Part shown: piece by piece, positions 41,139 through 49,169 of the stretch
Layout of the letters: each line of letters opens with the position of its first letter
How positions within the stretch are numbered: position 1 is the stretch's first letter
Source of the DNA: Firmicutes bacterium UBA1393
GTDB lineage: Bacteria; Bacillota; DTU025
Assembly: GCA_002305255.1 (NCBI GenBank)
Contig: DBQN01000076.1
Span: 27,988 to 91,987 of the forward strand
Reading direction: 5' to 3'
Length of the DNA: 64,000 bases
The notes under the pieces: model-generated
Told to the model about the DNA's origin: nothing
Databases searched by the model: none
The model's input: only the letters and a program-made list of their open reading frames with translations
Made by a program: the position numbers and the translations under genes

Positions 41139-42220
41139 CGCCCCTCTGCGTACATTTCTGCGATGATCTGCTCAAGCGGGGGATCGGCAATGGTAATGTC
41201 AGCTATCCTGCCGATCTGCATCAGCCTCGCAAGCACGTCGTCTATGGACGTGGTCGCGGTGTTAACCTGCAGCTTGAAGTTGCCGCGCTTGTGCTTGAGC
41301 ACCTGTACGCCCGGGATGTCGAGGCCGGCACCGTCAACACAGCCGTCATCGTTACCATCATCATCTTCGTCGCCGTAGCGCAGGCCGCCGTCGCCGCCGG
41401 CGCCTGCGCCTACGCCGAGATCAAGTCGAACCCTCACGACCTTCATCTTCATGTAGTCGCGTCGAAGGGCAGCTACCGACGTATCCAGCGCCACCGTTCC
41501 ATGGTTGATGACCATTACCCGGCTGCACACTTGCTCGATGTCGCCGACATCGTGAGACGTCAGAAACACGGTGACGCCTTCCTCCCTGTTCATCTCGGTG
41601 ATCAGCTCCCTGATGGACCGCCTCGCCACCACGTCGAGGCCCACGGTAGGCTCATCAAGGAACAGCACCCTGGGAGAGTGCAGCAGTGATGCGGCTATCT
41701 CGCACCTCATCCTCTGCCCAAGGGAAAGCTTGCGCACCGCCGTGCTCATGAGCGGCTCGAGTTCAAATCTATCGACGAGCATGCCGAGCCTTCGCCGGAA
41801 CTGGTCGCGCGGAAGATCATACACATGCGCCAGCAGCTCAAAGGTGTCTCTCGGAGGAAGATGATACCACAGCTGCGATCTCTGGCCGAACACGCACCCG
41901 ATACGGTGCGCCAGGGTCTGCCTGTCGCGCCACGGAGTCATACCCAGCACCGAGGCCTGCCCGACCGTGGGATAGAGGATCCCGGTGAGCATCTTGATGG
42001 TGGTAGACTTTCCCGCACCATTAGGCCCGATGAAAGCCAGGGTCTCACCCTCTTCGACTTCAAATGAGACTGCCTTCACCGCACGCACCTCGGAGTATTG
42101 CGGCGACATGAGGCTCCTGAAACCAGCAGCCAGTCCGGCCGCCTTTTGCGACACTTTGAACACCTTGGCGAGACCGTCAGCCACTATAGCGCGCACATCG
42201 TTCACTTCCTCTGAGAACAT
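41135..42220 (-). CDS. ABC-2 exporter ATPase
   Basis: 361 residues. ABC domain with GPNGAGKSTTIKMLTG (Walker A), FGQRSQLWYHLPPRDTFELL (typical of the PF06182-linked ATPases), LSLGQRMRCEIAASLLHSP (signature, Q in place of the second G), LFLDEPTVGLD (Walker B) and TSHDVGDIEQVC; C-terminal DUF4162-like domain. That domain is split by a Gly/Asp-rich insertion (GAGAGGDGG...DEDDDGNDDG) not usual in the family. The N-terminal start is unsure: ATG 42220 has no SD, while GTG codons at 42205 and 42196 follow GAGGAAG. Confidence 0.9.
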   Translation of the reverse strand: MFSEEVNDVRAIVADGLAKVFKVSQKAAGLAAGFRSLMSPQYSEVRAVKAVSFEVEEGETLAFIGPNGAGKSTTIKMLTGILYPTVGQASVLGMTPWRDRQTLAHRIGCVFGQRSQLWYHLPPRDTFELLAHVYDLPRDQFRRRLGMLVDRFELEPLMSTAVRKLSLGQRMRCEIAASLLHSPRVLFLDEPTVGLDVVARRSIRELITEMNREEGVTVFLTSHDVGDIEQVCSRVMVINHGTVALDTSVAALRRDYMKMKVVRVRLDLGVGAGAGGDGGLRYGDEDDDGNDDGCVDGAGLDIPGVQVLKHKRGNFKLQVNTATTSIDDVLARLMQIGRIADITIADPPLEQIIAEMYAEGR

Positions 42221-42252
42221 ACTAGCGCCAGTGATCTAGGGAGGTGCGATCC

Positions 42253-42462
42253 ATGGTCAAACTGAGGAAACAGCCGGGTGACAAGCTCACTCCGACTGCT
42301 TCTGGCACAGCATCAACCTTCAAGTGCAGCAGTTGCGGCATGATGTTCCCCGGCCCCGATGCCTCATCGGGCGACATGTCCTGTTCCACCTGCCCTGGCT
42401 GCGGACAGTCCAACTGCACGGAGACGACGGAAATGGTGAATAGCTCCGATCAGGATTACTGA
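42253..42462 (+). CDS. Small zinc-ribbon protein
   Basis: 69 residues from ATG 42253 (GGAGGTG 6 bp upstream). A zinc-ribbon pattern FKCSSCGMMFPG...MSCSTCPGCGQSNC with CxxC and CxxC-type pairs suggests a single zinc site. The N-terminus is basic (VKLRKQPGDK). Divergent from the ABC-2 exporter and followed by a 10-bp hairpin. Role unknown; such small ribbons can bind nucleic acid or partner proteins. Confidence 0.7.
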   Translation: MVKLRKQPGDKLTPTASGTASTFKCSSCGMMFPGPDASSGDMSCSTCPGCGQSNCTETTEMVNSSDQDY

Positions 42463-42483
42463 GCCCTTGAAGGTCCCGTTTCT

Positions 42484-42523
42484 GAGCCGGCGCTCCACGC
42501 GCGAACGCTGAGGGCGCCGGCTC
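42484..42523. terminator. Hairpin between convergent zinc-ribbon and secreted-protein genes
   Basis: Perfect 10-bp inverted repeat GAGCCGGCGC / GCGCCGGCTC (42484-42493, 42514-42523) with a 20-nt loop, between two convergent stops (42462 and 42540). No T run; probable shared transcription end. Confidence 0.5.
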
Positions 42524-42539
42524 TGCCCGCGTGCTTAGC

Positions 42540-43241
42540 CTAGATCGCTCCGCTGACCCAGATCGACTCGGCCTTCCAGCCCCCGACTCCGGTGATCAGG
42601 GGCACCCCCAAGGGTCGATACTCCAGCACCAGCGGATTGGCCAGGTTGTTCCATATGGTGAACTGGCCCTTACCCGTCACGAAAGCGGGCAGGTACATCC
42701 GGTTGCCGTTGATCTCCACCGGGTAGAGGATCTCCTCCTCAACCAGGAGATCTCCCGAGAACAACCCGGCGAGGTTAGCTCCTCCGGTGCGAAAGTTGTA
42801 GGCCCTCTTGCCAGTTCTCAGCTCGCGCAGCACCTCCCGCGACACCCACGGTGCCGTCCACTCAGTCTCGTCGGGATCTCCAATCCCGAACACGGGGCCG
42901 AAGGTTCTCCCCTTGTCTAGCCCTGTGAGCACCCTGAGCGTGGCATTTGGCACCGATCCGTCACTGCGCGGGCGCACCCACGCTATCTCCACCGGCCCCG
43001 GGTAGGAACTCTTCTGAACCGTCACCCTCCACTCCAACTCCGTCACTGACCTCGCCACGATCCGGCGGAACACCACGTGCATGCCTGCGCTAATCGGGGG
43101 CTCCGGCTTGAACACCTCGTAGTCCTGCACGACAGCGCTTCCGGCCGCCGCAGGTTCCGGCGTGAGCAGCATCGCCGCGGCGACAACTATCACGAGCAGC
43201 ATGGCAAAGGCCGAGAACCGCTTTACACTCCTCGTAGTCAC
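42540..43241 (-). CDS. Secreted protein of unknown function
   Basis: 233 residues. Signal peptide (hydrophobic AFAMLLVIVVAAAMLL, then PEPAAAG) and a mature part rich in beta strands and Trp (ELEWRVTVQKSSYPGPVEIAWVRPRSDG, WTAPWVSREVLRELRTG, VGGWKAESIWVSGAI). No catalytic residues or lipobox recognised. GTG 43241 overlaps the amidohydrolase stop (GTGA), indicating co-expression with that gene. I do not recognise the family. Confidence 0.7.
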   Translation of the reverse strand: MTTRSVKRFSAFAMLLVIVVAAAMLLTPEPAAAGSAVVQDYEVFKPEPPISAGMHVVFRRIVARSVTELEWRVTVQKSSYPGPVEIAWVRPRSDGSVPNATLRVLTGLDKGRTFGPVFGIGDPDETEWTAPWVSREVLRELRTGKRAYNFRTGGANLAGLFSGDLLVEEEILYPVEINGNRMYLPAFVTGKGQFTIWNNLANPLVLEYRPLGVPLITGVGGWKAESIWVSGAI

Positions 43242-44842
43242 CTAGCATGTCCCCTCTCGAATACGAACTCTCCGTTGATCATTGTCGCGTCAACCCTGAT
43301 TTCCAGGAAGTCGGGCATGGGCATGGCGAACAGATCTTGCGACAGGATGGCCAGGTCAGCCAGGGCCCCCGGCACAATCGTCGAACGGCGCGCGCCAGCA
43401 GGCAGCCCCGCGGCCCGGGCTGCACCTACCGTGTATGCGCGCAGAGTCTCCTCCACAGTCAACCGCTCCTCAGGGTACCAGCCGAATTGCGCCTCCGATC
43501 CGGGCTCCTTTCGGATCACCGCAGCATATAGCCCCCTGAGCGGGTCAGGCGTCTCCACCGGCGCGTCGGAACCGAAAGCCAGCGTGGCTCCGCTCCTTGC
43601 GAGGCTCTTGAAGGCGTACGCCCACCTGCTCCGGCCGCCCCAGTGCAGGTCGGCTATGCGGATATCGCCGAGCACGTGCACCGGCTGCATCGACGCAACG
43701 ACGCCGAGGTCGGCCAGTCTCCTTACGTCATTCGGATGCAGCAGCTGAACATGTTCGATCCTGTGCGTGAGCCGTCGCGCGGCGCTGTCTTCTTTCACTG
43801 AGTCAAAGATATCGAGGATGTCGCGGTTGGCCCTGTCGCCGATGGCGTGAATCGCGCACCCGATGTTGTTCAGCACCGCTCTGCCGACAAGCTTCGCCAT
43901 CTCCTCCTTTGGCGTAACCTCGATGCCATAGTCGTTCTCGGTGCCTTCGTAGGGCTTGAGCATGTGAGCTGTGTGGGAGCCCAGCGAGCCGTCAGCAAAC
44001 GCCTTCAGCTGCCCGATGACGATCCAGTCATCACCGAATCCGCTCGACAACCCGAGGTCGACGGCAGCATCAAGCGATGCGGCGGGAATGGCCTGCACCA
44101 CCCTGAGCTTAAGTTTGCGCTCGCGCTTCATCTGCTGGAGTGCGGCGAAGGCCAGGCCACCATCCATGTTGTGGATGCAGCCTATCCCCATGCTGTGCAA
44201 CACTGCCTGGGCGCGCTGCATGGCCTCAACCAGCTGCGACTGAGTGACCTCGGGCATCACGTTCGCCACCATGAAGGCCGCTTTCTCGTTGAGCAGGCCC
44301 GTGGCCTGCCTGGTGTCGGGATCCCTCACGATCCTACCTCCATCAGGATCAGGCGTATCAAGGCCGATCCTGGCCAGGCGAAGCGCGGCTGTGTTCGCCC
44401 ACAGTGAGTGCAGATCCTTGCTCCAGAGCGCCACCGGCGTGTGCGGGGCCACGGCATCAAGATACGACCTATCCGGCTGCTTGCCCTGGGGCCATGTGTT
44501 GGAGTTCCAGCCCACTCCTGTGATCCACGCCCCCGGGGGCGTCGTGGGAACGGCCTTCGCCACCAGCTCAGCCACGTGTTCCGGCCCGGTGGTGTCTATG
44601 AGGTCAACCCCTATCATGCTCATCGCGTAATACATGAAGTGAATGTGTGCATCGGTGAACGCTGGCACCAGTGTGCGCCCTGAAAGATCGATCCTGATGA
44701 AGCTATCGTCTACAACGCTCGCGACATCCTGCTCAGAGCCTGCCGCGAGCACCCTCCTGCCGACAACGGCCACCGCCGTGCAGAGCGGACTCCGGGGATT
44801 GGCGGTATAGACTCGTCCGCCATGGAAGAAGTATTTGGCCAA
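43238..44842 (-). CDS. YtcJ-type amidohydrolase (Amidohydro_3)
   Basis: 534 residues. Metal-dependent hydrolase of the YtcJ/N-substituted formamide deformylase group: VPAFTDAHIHFMYYAMSM (metal HxH), WITGVGWNSNTWPQGKQPDR, HSLWANTAAL, IGQLKAFADGSLGSHTAHML (metal/lysine region), AIHAIGDRANRDILD, RIEHVQLL, SMQPVHVLGD and FGSDAPVETPDPLRG (final Asp). Cytosolic, no signal peptide. Substrate unknown; the family acts on amides and formamides. Overlaps the following secreted-protein gene by 4 bp. Divergent from the phosphodiester glycosidase gene. Confidence 0.88.
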   Translation of the reverse strand: MAKYFFHGGRVYTANPRSPLCTAVAVVGRRVLAAGSEQDVASVVDDSFIRIDLSGRTLVPAFTDAHIHFMYYAMSMIGVDLIDTTGPEHVAELVAKAVPTTPPGAWITGVGWNSNTWPQGKQPDRSYLDAVAPHTPVALWSKDLHSLWANTAALRLARIGLDTPDPDGGRIVRDPDTRQATGLLNEKAAFMVANVMPEVTQSQLVEAMQRAQAVLHSMGIGCIHNMDGGLAFAALQQMKRERKLKLRVVQAIPAASLDAAVDLGLSSGFGDDWIVIGQLKAFADGSLGSHTAHMLKPYEGTENDYGIEVTPKEEMAKLVGRAVLNNIGCAIHAIGDRANRDILDIFDSVKEDSAARRLTHRIEHVQLLHPNDVRRLADLGVVASMQPVHVLGDIRIADLHWGGRSRWAYAFKSLARSGATLAFGSDAPVETPDPLRGLYAAVIRKEPGSEAQFGWYPEERLTVEETLRAYTVGAARAAGLPAGARRSTIVPGALADLAILSQDLFAMPMPDFLEIRVDATMINGEFVFERGHAR

Positions 44843-45012
44843 GACAGTCGCCTCCTACATGCGCCGGCTTTCGCACTTAGTTCATCACTCCATCATCCAT
44901 TTCCTGCTCCGGATGGCCTGAAGGAGTAAATGCACCTTTACTAGAAGTACCGTTTGTGAACGAACAAAGTCAAGATAGCTGGGAATCTCAGCTTATCTAT
45001 AGGGGCGCAATG

Positions 45013-47772
45013 ATGAGAAGACTGACCTTCGTACTGACACTACTCGGACTTCTGGCCGTGGCCCTGCCGTTGTCGGCAGAGCAGGCCTTCATTTCTTCCC
45101 CTGCTACGCCGCTGCTTGGAGACTGGTGGCCTGCCGCCAGCCTTGAGCTGCCTCTCGCCCACGGCGCGACACTGGAGCGCATCAGCTGGCTGGGCAGCGT
45201 TGGCTGGATGCAGCTCACGGTGATCACGGTGGACCTCGGCGCCCAGTCTCTCAAAGTCGAGCCGGTGCTGGCCCACGCGGCGCTCTCGTCTCCCGGCCGA
45301 CCAACAGAAGTAGCACGCGAAAACAGTCTCATAGCCGCTGTAAACAGTGACTTCTTTGACATGGGAGCCACCGGCGGCCCCCTTTCACTGGTTGCGTCGG
45401 AAGGACGCGTGATCAGGTCTCCAAGGGTGGATCCCAGTTTCGCCACGATCGCCATCACCCGCGACGGCCAGGCGATACTGGGGCAGTGGGACTGGGTGGG
45501 AGCACTGGAATCAGCCGACGGCTCGATTATAGTGGAGCTGTCGGCCATGAACGAGATCTCGGTGGCACAAGACTCCGCGGTGCTATACACTCCCGAATGG
45601 ACGTGGCCCAGGCCGCAATCGCGCTCCGACGCCGCCTACATCGCCATTTCAGAGGGCGTCGTGACGATGGCGGGCAACGGATACCCTGCATCTGGTTCCG
45701 GCACCTACGTGGTTGCCAGAGGCAGCCAGGCGGAGCTGCTGCGCCGTCTTGTGCCAGGCGATCCGGTGACCATCTCTCACGAACTTCGCCCTGGCTTCGA
45801 CGGGTTGGTGGCGGCGTTCTCGGGAAAGCCCATACTGGTGATAGATGGAGAAGAAGCTCCCGGTCTGCTCAAACACACCGGAATCAGCGCGGCTGTGCCG
45901 GCGCCGCGCACCGCAGCCGGTATCACTGCTGATGGTCGCACGCTGATCCTCGCAGTCGTCGATGGCCGCCTCACCGGCGCGCGCGGTGCGACCCTGCCTG
46001 AGATGGCCAGGATCATGATAGAGCTGGGTGCCGTAAGCGCCCTCAACCTCGACGGAGGCGCGTCATCCGCCGTCGTGGCCAGGGATCCGGTGACGGGCGC
46101 CTTGGTGTCGGCCAGCCGGCCGTCGGGGACAGTCGAAAGGCCAGTTCCTTACGTGATAGGCCTGGTGCCTGTGCTGGCAGCAGAGGTGGCGACAGAGTCG
46201 CCGGCTGTCTCCGCCGTCGACGAGGCATCTGAGGCGGGTGCTGACGTAGAGGCAGCAGACGGCCATGCTGATGAGGATGTAGATGTGGCGGCGGATGCCG
46301 CGGGCGATGCCTCGGCTGACGCTGGGCATGGCGACGCTGACCTTGGGGCCGGCCCGACAGCCGACGCGTCCCTGAGCCAGCCGTCGGCGCCGGCCTTCAT
46401 CGCAGTGGAGGTCGACACAGGTGTCAGGGCGTACACCTTCCCATCCCTGGCACGGGCTGTGGCCGACGGCACGCGGTTCATCGCCGGCGACGAACTGGCT
46501 TGCCCCGTCGGCAGCAAGCTGAGGCTGAGAGTAATCGCCTTCGACGAACACATGAGTCGAAGGCCCACCGACTCGGCACCGAACGGCCCCGTCTGGCAAG
46601 TGCTTCACCCAAAGAGCCTCAGGTCACAGCAGGACCTCATCGAAGAGGTATGGAGACCTGCGGCCGATGGTTCTGAGGTTGAGTTCGACCCGCTGCCCGG
46701 ATCACGCACGCAGATAAGTGTGGTATGGCCGGGGGCAGACGGCAGTGTATCAAACGTGGTGTCCTTCGCGGTGCGGTGCGATGATCTGCCTCTGGCCGCT
46801 TCCACGGGAACGGAGGCCGAAAGGGCATGGCTCCTACTCGATGGTTTCGAGGCCGTAGACGGATGGACCGCCGCAACGTCGTCGCCCACGGTATTGGCGT
46901 CGGTTGCGCTCGCTGCCGGCGCACCATGGGACGTTTCGCTGGGGCTCGCTGCGCCCGTGGCGCCTGTGGGGAACGTGGCATTACTCCGGTTTGACTTGAG
47001 GTCCACCGAACCGACTCGCGCGGCGTACTTGCGGACAGTCAGGCCGCTGCTGCTGCCTGAGGGCGTGAAGTCGGTAGGCATGTGGGTGTGGTCTGACGGC
47101 AACGGTCACTGGCTCCGGGCGACCATCGTTGACGGCGCCGGCACCAAGCATCCGCTCGACTTCGGCAGGCTAGACTGGCTCGGCTGGCGCTTCGTCATGG
47201 CCGAGGTACCGGCGGAGCTGTCGGGCAGCAGCGTTGCGCTGTCACAGATCTACGTCGTTGAATTCAAGACTGAGCTGGGAGTGAGTGGCGAGATCGGTAT
47301 CGATCAGGTGTGTGCCCTGGTGGCGGCGCCTGAGGTTGAGGTCGAGACGGCGCCCCTGGCAGCGCCGGTGGCCGGTGACGCCACCGGGATAGGCCCCGCC
47401 ACGACGATCACCATCGGAACCGGCCCCATCCAGTGGGCCCGACTCCGCGCCGAGCTAGAGGAGTTCAGGCTCAGCGCATCGCACGACCTAGAGATCGTGC
47501 TCGAGGGGCGGACCCTGGCCCACAGGCCGTCAGGTATCGTGCGCGACGGCAAGCTCACCATGGGCGGCAGCATGGGCGACGCCATCGCAGCCGAGTTGCT
47601 GCTGACGATGGCGGCAGACTGCCTCGATGGTTCTACCAGCGTGACCCTGATACAGGAGGACAACTCCCTGACAGACTCAGGCGAGACCAGAGCCGTGGTA
47701 GACGGAGTGCTGCTCATCTGGCGCGGCAGGTCGACGCCAGCCGCCGATGCCGCCGATGCGACGGGCAGATAG
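45013..47772 (+). CDS. Exported phosphodiester glycosidase (NAGPA-like) multidomain protein
   Basis: About 919 residues from ATG 45013 (AGGGG 7 bp upstream; frame opens at 44956). Signal peptide (FVLTLLGLLAVALPLSAEQ). Residues about 60-380 form a phosphodiester glycosidase domain (PF09992): ENSLIAAVNSDFFDMGATGGPLSL, TAAGITADGRTLILAVVDGR and SALNLDGGASSAVVARDPVTG. Then an Asp/Ala-rich linker (about 395-445), an Ig-like region, a beta-sandwich resembling carbohydrate-binding modules (LLDGFEAVDGWTAATSS ... RATIVDGAGTKHPLDFG ... IGIDQVCALV) and a C-terminal beta domain. Such proteins cleave the GlcNAc-alpha-1-phosphodiester type bond in wall or glycan polymers; the target here is unknown. Single gene. 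Confidence 0.82.
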   Translation: MRRLTFVLTLLGLLAVALPLSAEQAFISSPATPLLGDWWPAASLELPLAHGATLERISWLGSVGWMQLTVITVDLGAQSLKVEPVLAHAALSSPGRPTEVARENSLIAAVNSDFFDMGATGGPLSLVASEGRVIRSPRVDPSFATIAITRDGQAILGQWDWVGALESADGSIIVELSAMNEISVAQDSAVLYTPEWTWPRPQSRSDAAYIAISEGVVTMAGNGYPASGSGTYVVARGSQAELLRRLVPGDPVTISHELRPGFDGLVAAFSGKPILVIDGEEAPGLLKHTGISAAVPAPRTAAGITADGRTLILAVVDGRLTGARGATLPEMARIMIELGAVSALNLDGGASSAVVARDPVTGALVSASRPSGTVERPVPYVIGLVPVLAAEVATESPAVSAVDEASEAGADVEAADGHADEDVDVAADAAGDASADAGHGDADLGAGPTADASLSQPSAPAFIAVEVDTGVRAYTFPSLARAVADGTRFIAGDELACPVGSKLRLRVIAFDEHMSRRPTDSAPNGPVWQVLHPKSLRSQQDLIEEVWRPAADGSEVEFDPLPGSRTQISVVWPGADGSVSNVVSFAVRCDDLPLAASTGTEAERAWLLLDGFEAVDGWTAATSSPTVLASVALAAGAPWDVSLGLAAPVAPVGNVALLRFDLRSTEPTRAAYLRTVRPLLLPEGVKSVGMWVWSDGNGHWLRATIVDGAGTKHPLDFGRLDWLGWRFVMAEVPAELSGSSVALSQIYVVEFKTELGVSGEIGIDQVCALVAAPEVEVETAPLAAPVAGDATGIGPATTITIGTGPIQWARLRAELEEFRLSASHDLEIVLEGRTLAHRPSGIVRDGKLTMGGSMGDAIAAELLLTMAADCLDGSTSVTLIQEDNSLTDSGETRAVVDGVLLIWRGRSTPAADAADATGR

Positions 47773-47835
47773 GAGATCACGCGGCAGAGGGATGCCCGAG
47801 GCCGTCGACAGCCGTCTGCGACTTGATGGTCGGGC

Positions 47836-48057
47836 CTAATGCAGGTGGAGGACTACCAGTCTCTTTGCACCCCAGAGGCGCAAGCGGTGAAAAGCAGGCA
47901 GCTCGTCGCGCGAACGCCCGAAGTCCCGCCATCTCAGGTCACGCGGTCGGGTCAGAAGGATGGATACGCCCCGTGAGGAACACAAAGCCTGTACCTTCAA
48001 CTCCAGCCCGACGCTGACAACGCAGACGGTCCGGCTCGCGATATCCACTCCGGAGCT
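47836..48057 (-). pseudogene. Probable remnant of an N-acetylmuramoyl-L-alanine amidase (cwlD-like)
   Basis: The minus-strand frame ending at TAG 47836 reads ...GVDIASRTVCVVSVGLELK, then VQALCSSRGVSILLTRPRD, then SRDELPAFHRLRLWGAKRL and VVLHLH. This follows the Amidase_3 pattern (E/D-x-ia..v..gL...L...GvxVlLTRxxD ... R...R...aN..gAdlfvSiHaN). The N-terminal DPGHGG block and the whole C-terminal half are missing, and SIHAN has become VLHLH-stop. In B. subtilis cwlD lies shortly after rplM-rpsI in the same orientation, so the position fits. It begins beyond the rpsI terminator and has no own start or SD. Confidence 0.42.
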
Positions 48058-48092
48058 CGCGTTGGCGTGACTAGTCGCGCGCACAGAGAAAA

Positions 48093-48114
48093 GGCGGGCC
48101 CATCGGGACCCGCC
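48093..48114 (-). terminator. Rho-independent terminator of rplM-rpsI
   Basis: On the minus strand GGCGGG-t-CCC-gat-GGG-CCCGCC followed at once by TTTTCTCTG: a 9-bp stem with one bulge and a U run, 48 bp after the rpsI stop. It also ends the whole ribosomal cluster on this side. Confidence 0.9.
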
Positions 48115-48161
48115 ACCATGCACTATGCAACCGCCATCCGAAACCGCGTGCTGCCTCGAAG

Positions 48162-48554
48162 TTACCTCTTCGAGAACTGAGGCGCCTTACGAGCCTTCTT
48201 CAGACCGTACTTGCGGCGCTCCTTCATCCTCGGATCACGAGTGAGGAACCCGGCACGCTTCAGAGCGGTCCTCAACTCGGGGTCGGCAAGGGCCAAAGCC
48301 CTCGAAATCCCGTGCCTGACTGCGCCGGCCTGACCTGACACTCCGCCGCCCTTGACATCGACGTCGACATCGAACTTGCCGACGGTATTAGTCACCGCGA
48401 AGGGTGCGTTGACAACCAACTCAAGAGTGCGCCTGCCAAAGTAGGCCAGGACTTCCTTATCGTTGACTTTGATGATGCCGCTGCCCGGAGCCAACCTCAC
48501 GCGGGCTACGGAACACTTGCGCCTTCCTGTTGCCATCTGCTTCAGTTCTGCCAC
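48162..48554 (-). CDS. rpsI: 30S ribosomal protein S9
   Basis: 130 residues, normal length. Shows [19 protein letters not shown] at the N-terminus, [23 protein letters not shown] in the middle and the basic tail [24 protein letters not shown] that reaches the P-site tRNA. GTG 48554 with GGAGG 8 bp upstream. Second gene of the rplM-rpsI operon, followed by a clear terminator. Confidence 0.97.
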   Translation of the reverse strand: MAELKQMATGRRKCSVARVRLAPGSGIIKVNDKEVLAYFGRRTLELVVNAPFAVTNTVGKFDVDVDVKGGGVSGQAGAVRHGISRALALADPELRTALKRAGFLTRDPRMKERRKYGLKKARKAPQFSKR

Positions 48555-48580
48555 AGAGTTCTCCTCCTTCTTCGCCCTCG

Positions 48581-49018
48581 TCAGATCTTCACTTCGAGCA
48601 CTTCGGGCTGCTGGGCTGCGTGTGGGTGCTCACTGCCTGCGTAGACTTTCAGCTTCAGCGCCATCTTCCTGCCCAGCCTGTTGTGGGGGAGCATGCCCTT
48701 GATGGCCTTCTCGACCGCCCTCTCGGGTTTCGTGGCAATGAACTTGCCGTAGGTCATCTGGCGGATCCCGCCTGGATATCCGGTATGCCAGTAATGGATC
48801 TTGTCCTGAAGCTTGTTGCCGGTCAGCACTACCTTCGACGCATTGATGACCACGACGTGGTCACCGCAATCGATAAACGGCGTATAGATGGGCTTATGTT
48901 TGCCCTTGAGGATGCGAGCTACCTCACTAGCGAGCCTGCCCAGAGGCTTCCCGGCGGCATCGATAACATACCACTTGCGGGTGATGTCACCAGGAGTCGG
49001 TGTGAACGTGGCCGACAT
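48581..49018 (-). CDS. rplM: 50S ribosomal protein L13
   Basis: 145 residues from ATG 49018 (GGGAGG upstream; the frame extends to 49039). Contains [51 protein letters not shown], the YWHTGYPGG loop and [21 protein letters not shown], all diagnostic. Early assembly protein of the 50S subunit. Has its own sigma-A promoter and a structured leader, so it can be expressed apart from truA and the upstream cluster. Confidence 0.97.
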   Translation of the reverse strand: MSATFTPTPGDITRKWYVIDAAGKPLGRLASEVARILKGKHKPIYTPFIDCGDHVVVINASKVVLTGNKLQDKIHYWHTGYPGGIRQMTYGKFIATKPERAVEKAIKGMLPHNRLGRKMALKLKVYAGSEHPHAAQQPEVLEVKI

Positions 49019-49048
49019 TGAGTTCCCTCCCAGATTCAACTGCTCTGC

Positions 49049-49097
49049 TGAGTGTCATCAGTGGGTCCGGGGCAGGGCGCCACTGGTACAAAACTCA
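49049..49097 (-). promoter_or_regulatory. rplM leader RNA (candidate L13 leader)
   Basis: In the untranslated leader of rplM two nested stems can form on the minus strand: TGAGT/ACTCA (outer, 49097-49093 with 49053-49049) and CAGTGG/CCACTG (inner, 49085-49080 with 49064-49059), the latter closing a C/G-rich 15-nt loop. Firmicute rplM genes often carry an 'L13 leader' for feedback control by the protein; this may be one. Confidence 0.4.
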
Positions 49098-49104
49098 CGA
49101 AGCA

Positions 49105-49133
49105 ATTCTAATATAGCGACAATCCACTGTCAA
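49105..49133 (-). promoter_or_regulatory. Sigma-A promoter of rplM-rpsI
   Basis: On the minus strand a perfect TTGACA (49133-49128), 17-bp spacer and TAGAAT (49110-49105). Transcription would start near 49098, giving a leader of about 80 nt. Confidence 0.88.
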
Positions 49134-49169
49134 GGACGCCCGGCCCAGCCATACCAGCCGGGCACCAAC

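Noticed and set aside
46200..46380. Tandem-repeat or CRISPR-like structure in the Asp/Ala-rich stretch
   Set aside because: It is an irregular coding low-complexity linker of the exported protein without direct repeats and spacers.
47433..48017. Plus-strand reading frame running from the glycosidase gene into the rpsI side
   Set aside because: It is out of frame with the clear glycosidase gene for most of its length and has no SD or family similarity.
47773..48161. Possible new gene in the 390-bp gap before rpsI
   Set aside because: Only the minus-strand amidase-like remnant and the rpsI terminator are supported; no start with SD exists on either strand.
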